DNA of 29,156 nt. It comes from a virus. This document shows, one piece after another, positions 5,202-11,039 of this stretch. The position numbers were made by a program, and so were the translations under genes. Where the stretch lies: the IMG/VR virus record IMGVR_UViG_3300021373_001687, positions 1-29,156 of that record; one strand, given 5' to 3'. Under the pieces are notes generated by a model. It saw only the letters and a program-made list of their open reading frames with translations. It searched no databases and was not told the DNA's origin. The stretch's first letter is position 1, and every line of letters begins with the position of its first letter.

Positions 5202-5837
5202 TTAGTGTTTGTGATATATTACTGTTTCTGCTGTCCAACAAGCTCGACAATCTTGACAATTATTTTCTTGCTGTGGTGCAGGACATTTGTATCCCTGCAG
5301 TTTCTCATTATCTTCAACACCACTAGCATACCCTGTAATCTTATGGTTGGGTTGAGCATCATTCATATGTGCTGATATTCGTACAATAAGATTAGGCGGA
5401 AAATCACCATATAGCTTCTGCCATATCCGTACAGTTTTTATCTCCCTAGTCGGTAGCCAAAAGGTACATTCAGGTATAGCAATAGCTATATCTACAATCG
5501 CACTTAAGTGTTTAGTGTCAATCAAATCTCCGCTATCGTGCCAACGGAAATATGACTTATCGCCTTTCCTATACTTAGATATATAGGTAATCATATTTTT
5601 AGTCCATAGGTCTATATCCATATTGATGCTATCATATCTATGATACATAGCCTTCTCTACATTTGGAAATACATACCTACCTTTTAGCGCATAGCATCCG
5701 CTACAAGTACTGCCTTTGATAGTAACCAATCTACTACCTACATTACATTCTTTTGCAGGAATAGAGTAACCACTACAAGGCATCTTAGAAGGTGCTGATA
5801 AACTACCAACAGCCTCCTTAAGTTCCTTCAGTTTCAT
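5202..5837 (-). CDS. GP88-like Cys-rich phage protein
   Basis: This 211-residue protein carries conserved-looking cysteines: C21, C31, the C45-x2-C48 pair in TCSGCYALKGRYVFPNV, and a C-terminal C185, C194-x2-C197-x2-C200 cluster. A central YFRWHDSGDL motif (97-105) and an FWLPTRE segment (126-132) are also present. The layout resembles the phage Gene product 88 family, whose function is unknown. The cysteines could hold zinc or an iron-sulfur cluster, and the HDSGD motif could be catalytic. Both are inference. It is the largest product of the small-gene operon and has a clear MKLKELKEAVG start. Confidence 0.65.
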   Translation of the reverse strand: MKLKELKEAVGSLSAPSKMPCSGYSIPAKECNVGSRLVTIKGSTCSGCYALKGRYVFPNVEKAMYHRYDSINMDIDLWTKNMITYISKYRKGDKSYFRWHDSGDLIDTKHLSAIVDIAIAIPECTFWLPTREIKTVRIWQKLYGDFPPNLIVRISAHMNDAQPNHKITGYASGVEDNEKLQGYKCPAPQQENNCQDCRACWTAETVIYHKH

Positions 5838-5847
5838 ATCTATCTAT

Positions 5848-6012
5848 TTATATTCTTTCATATCCATAACTATGTATAAAAGTAGCATCGAACATTTGTC
5901 CTAGCTTCTTATAATACTTTGACTTCTTAGGGTATTTGTATGTACCCACTCCCAATTCAAACTTGAGTCCGTTACTATATGTATAGTAAAATCGGTATCT
6001 ATATCTATCCAT
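5848..6012 (-). CDS. Small Tyr-rich basic protein (54 aa)
   Basis: The protein begins MDRYRYRFYYTYSNGLKFEL and contains 13 tyrosines in 54 residues, with a basic middle (YKYPKKSKYYKKLGQM). It starts one base after the stop of the WYL_2-like gene and ends 10 bp before the GP88-like gene, filling the gap with no spare space. A small beta-sheet fold is plausible from alternating aromatic residues. The family is not recognised. Confidence 0.6.
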   Translation of the reverse strand: MDRYRYRFYYTYSNGLKFELGVGTYKYPKKSKYYKKLGQMFDATFIHSYGYERI

Positions 6013-6013
6013 A

Positions 6014-6277
6014 TCATTTCATTTCATATTCATACCCACCATATCTAATCGTCTGAATATTCTCAGGTATTAGTGCGGTGTAGCGTTTTCTATTATTATC
6101 CCACACAGTCCATACATTTGGAGAACTAGCCTTGCCTCCACGTAGAAACTTATGCACTCCAAACCTACCATTAATCTTAGTAGTTTCTCCATTCTTCTTT
6201 ACATAGGTTGCACCAAATATGCGACCCTCTTTTTGTAGCACTGCTTTGGCTACATTTCTAGATAACTTTGCTTTCAT
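6014..6277 (-). CDS. WYL_2 / Sm-like SH3 beta-barrel protein (87 aa)
   Basis: The pattern KINGRFGVHKFLRGGKASSP, then VWTVWDNNRKRYTALIPENIQTI and a closing GYEYEMK, resembles the small WYL_2 (DUF2693-type) Sm-like SH3-barrel proteins common in Bacteroidota phages. The N-terminal helix (KLSRNVAKAVLQKEG) precedes a TYVKKNGE hairpin. Length fits the family. These proteins are thought to be small nucleic-acid or ligand-binding barrels, but the partner is unknown. It is in the early operon, two bases after the neighbouring gene. Confidence 0.55.
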   Translation of the reverse strand: MKAKLSRNVAKAVLQKEGRIFGATYVKKNGETTKINGRFGVHKFLRGGKASSPNVWTVWDNNRKRYTALIPENIQTIRYGGYEYEMK

Positions 6278-6279
6278 AA

Positions 6280-6444
6280 TTATATTTGTTTAGCGTTATT
6301 AATTCCTTTCCATATTTCTTCCCATGCACCTTCATATGCTGTGAAGTTTTCTAGTACAGATTTATCAGTTCCGTGATATACTGTAATCATTGCACCTCTA
6401 AGGTCAATGTGTATTGAGGCAGAACCTCTCTCTTTATTCTTCAT
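6280..6444 (-). CDS. Small hypothetical protein (54 aa)
   Basis: The start MKNKERGSASIHIDLRGAMI was preferred over an upstream Met because the longer form would overlap the preceding gene by 44 bp. This one overlaps by 11 bp and has a GAAG purine leader. The body has a beta hairpin (SIHIDLRGAMITVYHG) and a helical end with tryptophans (YEGAWEEIWKGINNAKQI). It ends two bases before the WYL_2-like gene. No family is recognised. Confidence 0.55.
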   Translation of the reverse strand: MKNKERGSASIHIDLRGAMITVYHGTDKSVLENFTAYEGAWEEIWKGINNAKQI

Positions 6445-6661
6445 AATCTTCGTATATATCGTGTTCTTTTTGTACATCTGTTACCTCGAAATTATCTACG
6501 GACATCTCTACAACTTCTATATCTCCATCGTATAGCGCATCCAATAAATAATCTTCTGAATCTTCAGAGCGTAGCGTGTACCTATTTTGTACACGTACCT
6601 TCACTGTAGCTTCTATGAATACATTACCTGTATTTATTTCATATACTCCAAACTTTCTCAT
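6434..6661 (-). CDS. Acidic hypothetical protein (75 aa)
   Basis: The first 35 residues are beta-like (MRKFGVYEINTGNVFIEATV) and the rest is strongly acidic (DSEDYLLDALYDGDIEVVEM), ending HDIYEDYEE. The charge pattern recalls small phage proteins that bind host enzymes or mimic DNA, but there is no specific match. A TATGTTTG sequence lies 33 bp upstream on the same strand (6694-6701) and fits the Bacteroidota -7 consensus, so an internal promoter is possible. Confidence 0.6.
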   Translation of the reverse strand: MRKFGVYEINTGNVFIEATVKVRVQNRYTLRSEDSEDYLLDALYDGDIEVVEMSVDNFEVTDVQKEHDIYEDYEE

Positions 6662-6663
6662 AA

Positions 6664-6798
6664 TTATAGGTTTTTACTTTTTGTTAATCCATACAAACAT
6701 ATTTCTAGCATTCCTGTTGCCTTCTCATATTCATTCTGTTCCATCAATGATTTAACTGTTTGCATAACAATTATTAAATCTTTTTTGCTGTATTCCAT
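6664..6798 (-). CDS. Small helical hypothetical protein (44 aa)
   Basis: The frame starts MEYSKKDLIIVMQTVKSLME and is helical through NEYEKATGMLEICLYG, ending KSKNL. Two amphipathic helices joined by QNEYE would make a helical hairpin. It ends two bases before the next gene and follows the 46-residue gene by 22 bp. Size and position are the main support. The family is not recognised. Confidence 0.5.
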   Translation of the reverse strand: MEYSKKDLIIVMQTVKSLMEQNEYEKATGMLEICLYGLTKSKNL

Positions 6799-6820
6799 TG
6801 TATTTATACTGTTTATTTAT

Positions 6821-6961
6821 TTAGTGATACATCCAATAACAATTATTAGGTTTGTGCCCTAACTCATTGAGTAAATCTTCTTCATCCATTGTTACTTGTT
6901 TTTCTTCGAGTATATATGAATATGCTTCACCTACTCCATAGTCTAATACTGAAAGTCTCAT
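6821..6961 (-). CDS. Small acidic hypothetical protein (46 aa)
   Basis: The protein begins MRLSVLDYGVGEAYSYILEE and continues with an acidic helix (VTMDEEDLLNELGHKPNNC), ending YWMYH. It starts six bases after the stop of the preceding gene. The pattern of a beta strand, a turn and an acidic helix is all that can be seen. No known family is recognised. Confidence 0.5.
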   Translation of the reverse strand: MRLSVLDYGVGEAYSYILEEKQVTMDEEDLLNELGHKPNNCYWMYH

Positions 6962-6967
6962 ATCTAT

Positions 6968-7168
6968 TTATTTATTATTAGTATTCTTATATCTTGGCAC
7001 ATATTCTTTTGCACCATATCTAGGCTTGGTTGCGTAACAATAATCTGCAACTACTTCTACGTTCTCAAACCCTCTCATGTCTAGCTCATCCCATAGCACC
7101 ATTGCTTGAGAATAACTAAGGTCTTTTTGTATAACTGTGTTCCCTGACACTACACTATAACTTGCCAT
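6968..7168 (-). CDS. Hypothetical protein (66 aa)
   Basis: The sequence has MASYSVVSGNTVIQKDLSYS, then an amphipathic helix (AMVLWDELDMRGFENVEVV) and a basic, Tyr-rich end (YGAKEYVPRYKNTNNK). This suggests a beta-alpha-beta mini-fold with a positively charged tail, which could contact nucleic acid. It is 18 bp from the preceding membrane-peptide gene. The family is not recognised. Confidence 0.6.
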   Translation of the reverse strand: MASYSVVSGNTVIQKDLSYSQAMVLWDELDMRGFENVEVVADYCYATKPRYGAKEYVPRYKNTNNK

Positions 7169-7186
7169 AATATTTGTATTTATTTG

Positions 7187-7312
7187 TTATGCACGTTCTT
7201 TACGTCCGTGCGGTTTATTATTTCTGTTCTCTGTTCTTTCCTCTATATAGGATAATAAAAAAGCGATAGCTACAAAAGCTACCGCTAACATTGTTACATA
7301 TACTGCATTCAT
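7187..7312 (-). CDS. Small membrane protein with basic tail (41 aa)
   Basis: A single hydrophobic segment occupies residues about 4-23 (VYVTMLAVAFVAIAFLLSYI) and is followed by a hydrophilic, basic end (EERTENRNN, KPHGRKERA). This predicts a single-pass inner-membrane peptide with a cytoplasmic basic tail. It starts five bases after the stop of the 106-residue gene. It may modify the host envelope early in infection, but nothing identifies a specific role. Confidence 0.55.
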   Translation of the reverse strand: MNAVYVTMLAVAFVAIAFLLSYIEERTENRNNKPHGRKERA

Positions 7313-7317
7313 AATTT

Positions 7318-7638
7318 CTAGAACCTGAATATATCATCTTTTACAATATGCACATAAGCATTTCTACGTTGTACCTCTAACCAATCTGTATAATTGATAC
7401 GAGCTGTTCGTATCTTTGGTCTCTTGATATTCTTACACCTATCTCTGTATTGTGCGTTCAAAGATTTGTCTTGGTATAAGTACGTAACGCCGTCCAGCGT
7501 TTCTACCTTTCTAAGCGTTCTATTTGCACGTTCTGCACGTTCTCTAGGACTACGTGCTCTATGTGCTCTTTTGTAGCTTTTGGGTTTTACTATTTGTACA
7601 ACCTCAGCGTCTGTAATAATAGGTACGGAAATCTTCAT
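7318..7638 (-). CDS. Strongly basic hypothetical protein (106 aa)
   Basis: The N-terminal half is rich in Arg and Lys (KPKSYKRAHRARSPRERAER and ANRTLRKVE), and the C-terminal half adds KNIKRPKIRTARINYTDWLE and a closing VHIVKDDIFRF. The very high positive charge suggests binding to DNA, RNA or a ribosome-like surface. No zinc-binding or enzymatic motif is present. It follows a hairpin terminator-like element, so its expression may differ from that of the gene upstream. Confidence 0.65.
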   Translation of the reverse strand: MKISVPIITDAEVVQIVKPKSYKRAHRARSPRERAERANRTLRKVETLDGVTYLYQDKSLNAQYRDRCKNIKRPKIRTARINYTDWLEVQRRNAYVHIVKDDIFRF

Positions 7639-7654
7639 AAAATATAAATGAATA

Positions 7655-7680
7655 AAGAGAGAGAGTATTTCTACTCCCTC
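7655..7680 (-). terminator. Hairpin terminator or attenuator with GNRA loop
   Basis: On the minus strand GAGGGAGTA (7680-7672) pairs with TACTCTCTC (7667-7659) with one G-U pair, closed by a GAAA tetraloop, and is followed by TCTTTATTC. It lies between the 89-residue and 106-residue genes. The T tract is weak, so it may be a partial terminator, an RNA-processing site or a stabilising stem. The 3' part is very similar to the hairpin at 8534-8560. Confidence 0.5.
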
Positions 7681-7693
7681 CCTATTTGTAGGA

Positions 7694-7963
7694 TTAGTCT
7701 GTAATTATTTCTACTTTTGTTTGGATTGTACCTGTAACAATTTCGGAACACTCACCATACTTTTTAAGGAACGCGTTTGCTACCTTATCAATGTGATGGA
7801 GCTCGTCCTCCTCAATAAACACATTTACATCATTGCCTAGTTCAATAGTTCTAGACTCTTGTAGCTCAATCGCTACATTTTTCACAGCTTGTAAAAATAC
7901 AAACTTAATCACCTCATTGGTAGTTGCTATTCTACCCTTTTTTACATTAATTGCTTTCTTCAT
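7694..7963 (-). CDS. Hypothetical protein (89 aa)
   Basis: The start is basic (MKKAINVKKGRIATTNEVIK), followed by a hydrophobic helix (FVFLQAVKNVAIELQES), an acidic loop (FIEEDELHHIDKVANAFLKK) and a beta-like end (TGTIQTKVEIITD). It is the second gene of the leftward early operon and lies before a hairpin element. No domain is recognised. The alternation of helices and strands suggests a small globular alpha/beta protein. Confidence 0.6.
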   Translation of the reverse strand: MKKAINVKKGRIATTNEVIKFVFLQAVKNVAIELQESRTIELGNDVNVFIEEDELHHIDKVANAFLKKYGECSEIVTGTIQTKVEIITD

Positions 7964-7994
7964 TTTTATTTATATTTAGCGTTATTAATTCAAT

Positions 7995-8171
7995 TTATTT
8001 CCATGATAGTTTGTACAAATCATCCCACCTTTGACTCAAAGTATCATAGTAGTCAAATAAAGATTCACGGACGTCCGTATCATTGAAGTCTGTTTTCTCA
8101 ATGATAGACGTTACTCTTTTCATATCGTCTAACAATACTTGCATCATTTGTACTACCTGTTCTCTTTTCAT
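7995..8171 (-). CDS. First early gene, helical hypothetical protein (58 aa)
   Basis: This is the first leftward gene next to the divergent control region, so it is probably transcribed earliest. It begins MKREQVVQMMQVLLDDMKRV and continues SIIEKTDF, then an acidic, aromatic helix (VRESLFDYYDTLSQRWDDLY) ending KLSWK. The whole product looks like two amphipathic helices. The leader before ATG is A/T-rich (AAAAATTATACAA), with no Shine-Dalgarno motif. A regulator or host-binding peptide would suit the position, but no family is recognised. Confidence 0.6.
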   Translation of the reverse strand: MKREQVVQMMQVLLDDMKRVTSIIEKTDFNDTDVRESLFDYYDTLSQRWDDLYKLSWK

Positions 8172-8256
8172 TTGTATAATTTTTATTTGTACATATAACC
8201 GAGCCTCTATCCTTATTGGCTACGCCACTAAGATATATAAAAAATAGTGGTGTAAT

Positions 8257-8289
8257 GTTAAGTTAAGGTTAAGTTAATGTTAAGCCAAT
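8257..8289 (+). repeat. Three tandem 11-bp repeats (iteron-like)
   Basis: GTTAAGTTAAG (8257-8267), GTTAAGTTAAT (8268-8278) and GTTAAGCCAAT (8279-8289) follow one another without spacing. A degenerate fourth unit GTTACCAATCG (8290-8300) continues the series. The 11-bp period is close to one helical turn, so a protein would see each copy on the same face of DNA. Such arrays are typical of replication iterons or operator clusters. Confidence 0.75.
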
Positions 8290-8300
8290 GTTACCAATCG

Positions 8301-8336
8301 TAAGATATAGGCAAAGATTGATAAGATTTGGGCAAA
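8301..8336 (+). repeat. 15-bp direct repeat pair, 21-bp spacing
   Basis: TAAGATATAGGCAAA (8301-8315) and TAAGATTTGGGCAAA (8322-8336) match at 13 of 15 positions and start 21 bp apart, two helical turns. The pair abuts the 11-bp tandem repeats, so the two arrays may form one protein-binding platform. Confidence 0.65.
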
Positions 8337-8487
8337 AAAATGTGAAAAATTGCTTGGTAGTGTCAAATTTTTTTACGTGACCGACCATTTTGGAAAGTTC
8401 TCTGAAGCTAACCTCTCGGAGGGGGGAAGGGGATTTGGATAATGAATGGTGTTTAGTGGGTAGTTCGCAATTCACTATTTGAACACA

Positions 8488-8506
8488 TACTATTATAATA
8501 ATAGTA
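8488..8506. repeat. Perfect AT-rich palindrome
   Basis: TACTATTAT and ATAATAGTA form a perfect 9-bp inverted repeat around a central A. Its left arm is part of the recurring ATACTATT motif of this region. It could be a dimeric operator or part of a DNA-unwinding element. Confidence 0.65.
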
Positions 8507-8533
8507 GAAGAGTAAAGTAATACTATTATTATA

Positions 8534-8560
8534 ATACTCTCTCTTTATTAGAGAGAGTAT
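8534..8560 (+). repeat. 10-bp inverted repeat, hairpin
   Basis: ATACTCTCTC (8534-8543) and GAGAGAGTAT (8551-8560) are perfectly complementary around TTTATTA. It lies between two copies of the ATACTATTATTATAA motif. It is not followed by a T run, so a regulatory or origin structure is as likely as a terminator. Its left half is nearly the same as the minus-strand hairpin arm at 7651-7668. Confidence 0.6.
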
Positions 8561-8573
8561 ACTATTTATTAGT

Positions 8574-8590
8574 TTATACTATTATTATAA
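8574..8590 (+). promoter_or_regulatory. Copy of shared TTATACTATTATTATAA motif
   Basis: This 17-mer is identical to 3217-3233, and its 15-nt core ATACTATTATTATAA occurs again at 8520-8534. Shorter variants (ATACTATT plus AT-rich sequence) are at 3260, 8487 and 8559. All copies lie at operon boundaries, which suggests a binding site for a phage regulator or a phage-specific promoter element. Confidence 0.5.
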
Positions 8591-8597
8591 AGGGGGA

Positions 8598-8634
8598 GTT
8601 GATTATGAATTAAACATTCATTATTGTATATTTG
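8598..8634 (+). promoter_or_regulatory. Candidate Bacteroidota-type promoter for the late genes
   Basis: TATATTTG at 8627-8634 fits the Bacteroidota -7 consensus TAnnTTTG and sits 14 bp before the first late ATG. A GTTG at 8598-8601 could serve as the -33 element, although the spacing is a few bases longer than usual. Transcription would begin near 8638, leaving a very short leader with the GGAAGG ribosome binding site. Confidence 0.45.
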
Positions 8635-8648
8635 ATAAAAAGGAAGGT

Positions 8649-8930
8649 ATGAATACTGAGGAATTGTTTTATGAACTAGCAGGTAGGGGGAGAGTTCCTA
8701 GTGGGGAGTTGCGTGAGGCGATGTTTGAGTTCCATAATAGTATGGTGGGCAAGAGTAAGTATATCAAGAGGACTGAGAATCCAAAGACGAGGTGTGGTAG
8801 TTGTATACAGAGGGTGATGAGGAATGTATTTAATTGGTATCACTTTGACGAGGGTGCACCGACTTATGAGGGCATATACTTCTCAGGTAAATTCGGTATT
8901 GGTAACATACCTCTTTACAAACGTAAATAG
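8649..8930 (+). CDS. First late gene, small Cys-pair protein (93 aa)
   Basis: The ATG is preceded by GGAAGG, one of the few clear Shine-Dalgarno sites in the window. The protein is helical at the N-terminus (TEELFYELAGRGRVPSGELR), has a basic central part (SKYIKRTENPKTRCGSCIQR) with a Cys-x2-Cys pair at about 49-52, and an aromatic C-terminus. A single CxxC could be half of a zinc site or a redox pair. It stands nine bases upstream of the small terminase gene, so it may act in packaging or late regulation. The family is not recognised. Confidence 0.65.
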   Translation: MNTEELFYELAGRGRVPSGELREAMFEFHNSMVGKSKYIKRTENPKTRCGSCIQRVMRNVFNWYHFDEGAPTYEGIYFSGKFGIGNIPLYKRK

Positions 8931-8939
8931 AAGGCTTCT

Positions 8940-9407
8940 ATGGCGATTAAAAAAGACAATAAGGGTAACATAACCAAAGGCAGGGGAAGTGAGCTTACAG
9001 ACCTTCAGAATGCCTTTATGGAGCGTGTATACTCTGAGGGTATAGAGAACGGTGGAAAGATAGCTAGAGATTTGGGATATACCAACTACTATCGAGACAG
9101 GAGAACTGAGGGTACTGCATTCCACAGGGAGATGATGAGATTTGTGAATCAGGAGACCAAGAGCATTGAAGCTGCGAAGGGAACAAACCTGAGTAAGTTG
9201 ATTAGCATTCGTGATATGGCATTAGCCAATGGAGATATGAAAGTAGCAATGGATGCTATTCGTATCATCAATGATATGCAAGGTTATAAAGCACCAACTA
9301 AAGTAGAACAAACTAAGATTGATATTACAGCAACAATAGACCTAACTAAACAGCCTGATGAAGAGCAAGATTATCTTGATATTGATGCTGAATTGCTTGA
9401 CGGCTAA
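8940..9407 (+). CDS. terS: Terminase small subunit
   Basis: The 155-residue length, position before the large terminase and helical pattern fit a phage small terminase. The N-terminal part has FMERVYSEGIENGGKIARDL followed by GYTNYYRDR, resembling the helix-turn-helix used to recognise the packaging site. The central helices (SKLISIRDMALANGDMKVAM) would form the oligomerisation domain, and the C-terminus is acidic (PDEEQDYLDIDAELLDG) and may contact the large subunit. An AGAAGG site precedes the ATG. Its last 50 bp overlap the signal-peptide-coding start of the next gene. Confidence 0.75.
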   Translation: MAIKKDNKGNITKGRGSELTDLQNAFMERVYSEGIENGGKIARDLGYTNYYRDRRTEGTAFHREMMRFVNQETKSIEAAKGTNLSKLISIRDMALANGDMKVAMDAIRIINDMQGYKAPTKVEQTKIDITATIDLTKQPDEEQDYLDIDAELLDG

Positions 9408-9789
9408 ACCACAACAATGCAATCCTTACCATCAAATACACAATTACGATTTAGACAAAGGTAAGTCTGCAGCGATTGGATATGTATCTTGCATACACGC
9501 TATGGGTGTGGTAGCAGAGGTAGGCTACGACAAGATGTTTGTGGGTGTGTTAGCGATGGGTGAAGGACATCATAACGCAACCTACGCTTATTTGCAATAC
9601 GAATATTACAATGGTAGATATAGGATTTACGCAGGACCATCTTATCGGCTAAACAACCAACCTAGCCTAATGATTGGTAGAGCAGGATTAGATGTTCAGA
9701 TGTACAAAAACATATATGGCACTATAAGCATACTTCAGGTAAATAGAGAGCTAAACTATTTCCACTATGGAGTGAAATTAATTTATTGA
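9358..9789 (+). CDS. Putative secreted/outer-membrane beta protein between the terminase genes
   Basis: The N-terminus MKSKIILILMLNCLTA has the charge and hydrophobic core of a signal peptide. The rest alternates aromatic and small residues (YAYLQYEYYNGRYRIYAGPS; GTISILQVNRELNYFHYGV) and ends in Tyr, like a short outer-membrane beta barrel. No such protein is needed for packaging, so this may be a moron altering the host surface, for example in superinfection exclusion. The start lies inside the terS frame (+1). A start 30 bp downstream would lose the signal peptide. The stop overlaps the terL ATG by one base. Export and barrel fold are inferred from sequence pattern only. Confidence 0.6.
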   Translation: MKSKIILILMLNCLTAKPQQCNPYHQIHNYDLDKGKSAAIGYVSCIHAMGVVAEVGYDKMFVGVLAMGEGHHNATYAYLQYEYYNGRYRIYAGPSYRLNNQPSLMIGRAGLDVQMYKNIYGTISILQVNRELNYFHYGVKLIY

Positions 9790-11039
9790 TGCAGATAAAA
9801 CTATACAACCCTACTGAGCCGCAAAAGGATTTTTATCGACTCGTACACGAGGACAAACCTTTTATCAGTGTGATTGTCGCAGGGCGACAGACAGGCAAGA
9901 CTTTCTTTATGCAGAATGATTGTTTTATGAGAGCCTTGAACAAACCTAAGCAAAGAATCTTTTGGGTATCGCCAATCCAAGACCAAGCGAACAAGGTGAT
10001 GAAAGACATCGAAGGTATGTTTAGCGGTAGGGATGAGATATTTAAAAAGATTATAAAAAGATATGATAGGAAAGCGAATGAGATGTATCTCTATAATGGA
10101 AGCTTTATTAAATTTCGTTCTGCTGATAGTGGTGATAATCTTCGTGGTGCTACCCTTGATTTTATTTACATTGATGAAGCCGCTTATATGAAGCTAGACT
10201 TTATCAACGAAGTACTACTTCCTATGGTTACTCGTACAGAAGGTAGGGTTGTAGCATCGTCAACCTTCAATGGTCCGAATTGGTATTTCGATTGGTACAA
10301 GGAAGGACAGCTAGAGGAAAACTTCGGTCAGATGAAATCTATTAAGAGAACCTACCTAGACCTTCACGACCCAAAGGTGAGTGAGACCGTACTAGGTATT
10401 AAGAAGTCTATGACCAAAGCGCAGTTCGACCAAGAGTTTTTGTGTAAGCCGATTAGCAGCAATGCATTGTTCAGCAACATTGACGAGTGTGTAACACAAA
10501 CGCTAAACACCGAATACGAAAGAGTATACATCGGTATGGATATTGGAGTCGCACAAGATTACACTGTACTCACAGCATTGGATGAGAACTACAACATCAT
10601 AGACATCGACAGATTCAACTACAAAGAGGAGGGTATGGACAACGATGAGTTCAAGCAACGCATCAAAGACTTCTACCTAAAGCACGATGAAATGTTAAGT
10701 GCTGCATACTTTGAGGTAAATAATAACGATTTATTGTTTGACGAGCTTACCGAAGACGATAGACTCTACAAGATGATTCCGTTTACAACATCAGCCAAAA
10801 CAAAGCCACTAATCGTAAAGAACCTCATCAAGCTATTCGATGAAAAGGATATATCAATACCCAATAACCAAGAGCTGATAAAAGAGCTATACGATTTTAA
10901 GAGTAAGAGAAATCCAATCACAGGAAATCTTCAGTTTTCCAACAGCGAGGGTAGGCACGATGATATGGTGATGAGCCTAGCCATTGCCGCATACTGTGCA
11001 AGAGAAGAACAGAACGGAGGAGTAACAATGTTTTTATGA
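9789..11039 (+). CDS. terL: Terminase large subunit
   Basis: The packaging motor is clearly recognisable. The ATPase domain has Walker A GRQTGKT (32-38) and Walker B FIYIDEAA (D129, E130). A STFNGPNWYFDWY segment follows, near the coupling motif. The RNase H-like nuclease domain has IGMDIGVAQDYT (about 245-256), a mid-domain acidic FEVNNND, and the C-terminal HDDMVMSLA (390-398), supplying the catalytic acidic residues. The 416-residue length is normal. The ATG at 9789 was preferred over an in-frame TTG just before it, because it couples to the upstream stop (TGATG). The stop overlaps the next ATG by four bases. Confidence 0.95.
   Translation: MQIKLYNPTEPQKDFYRLVHEDKPFISVIVAGRQTGKTFFMQNDCFMRALNKPKQRIFWVSPIQDQANKVMKDIEGMFSGRDEIFKKIIKRYDRKANEMYLYNGSFIKFRSADSGDNLRGATLDFIYIDEAAYMKLDFINEVLLPMVTRTEGRVVASSTFNGPNWYFDWYKEGQLEENFGQMKSIKRTYLDLHDPKVSETVLGIKKSMTKAQFDQEFLCKPISSNALFSNIDECVTQTLNTEYERVYIGMDIGVAQDYTVLTALDENYNIIDIDRFNYKEEGMDNDEFKQRIKDFYLKHDEMLSAAYFEVNNNDLLFDELTEDDRLYKMIPFTTSAKTKPLIVKNLIKLFDEKDISIPNNQELIKELYDFKSKRNPITGNLQFSNSEGRHDDMVMSLAIAAYCAREEQNGGVTMFL

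Larger units (their letters stand above)
8172..8648. other. Divergent control region / candidate origin (477 bp, no gene)
   Basis: No convincing gene is seen in this gap between the leftward early and rightward late units. It holds, from left to right: an inverted repeat CCACTA (8225-8230) / TAGTGG (8245-8250); 11-bp tandem repeats (8257-8289); a 15-bp direct repeat pair at 21-bp pitch (8301-8336); a purine tract GGAGGGGGGAAGGGG (8418-8432); an AT palindrome (8488-8506); a 10-bp hairpin (8534-8560); copies of an ATACTATT motif; and a TATATTTG promoter-like box (8627-8634). Iterons next to AT-rich DNA are typical of origins, and the same layout would suit operators for the divergent promoters. 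Confidence 0.65.

Noticed and set aside
8225-8250. CCACTA / TAGTGG inverted repeat as a terminator
   Set aside because: The stem is short and lies upstream of the leftward genes, so an operator is more likely than a terminator.
8269-8475. 68-codon minus-strand frame in the control region
   Set aside because: It starts with GTG, lacks a leader, overlaps the repeat arrays and G-rich tract, and its sequence has no protein-like pattern.
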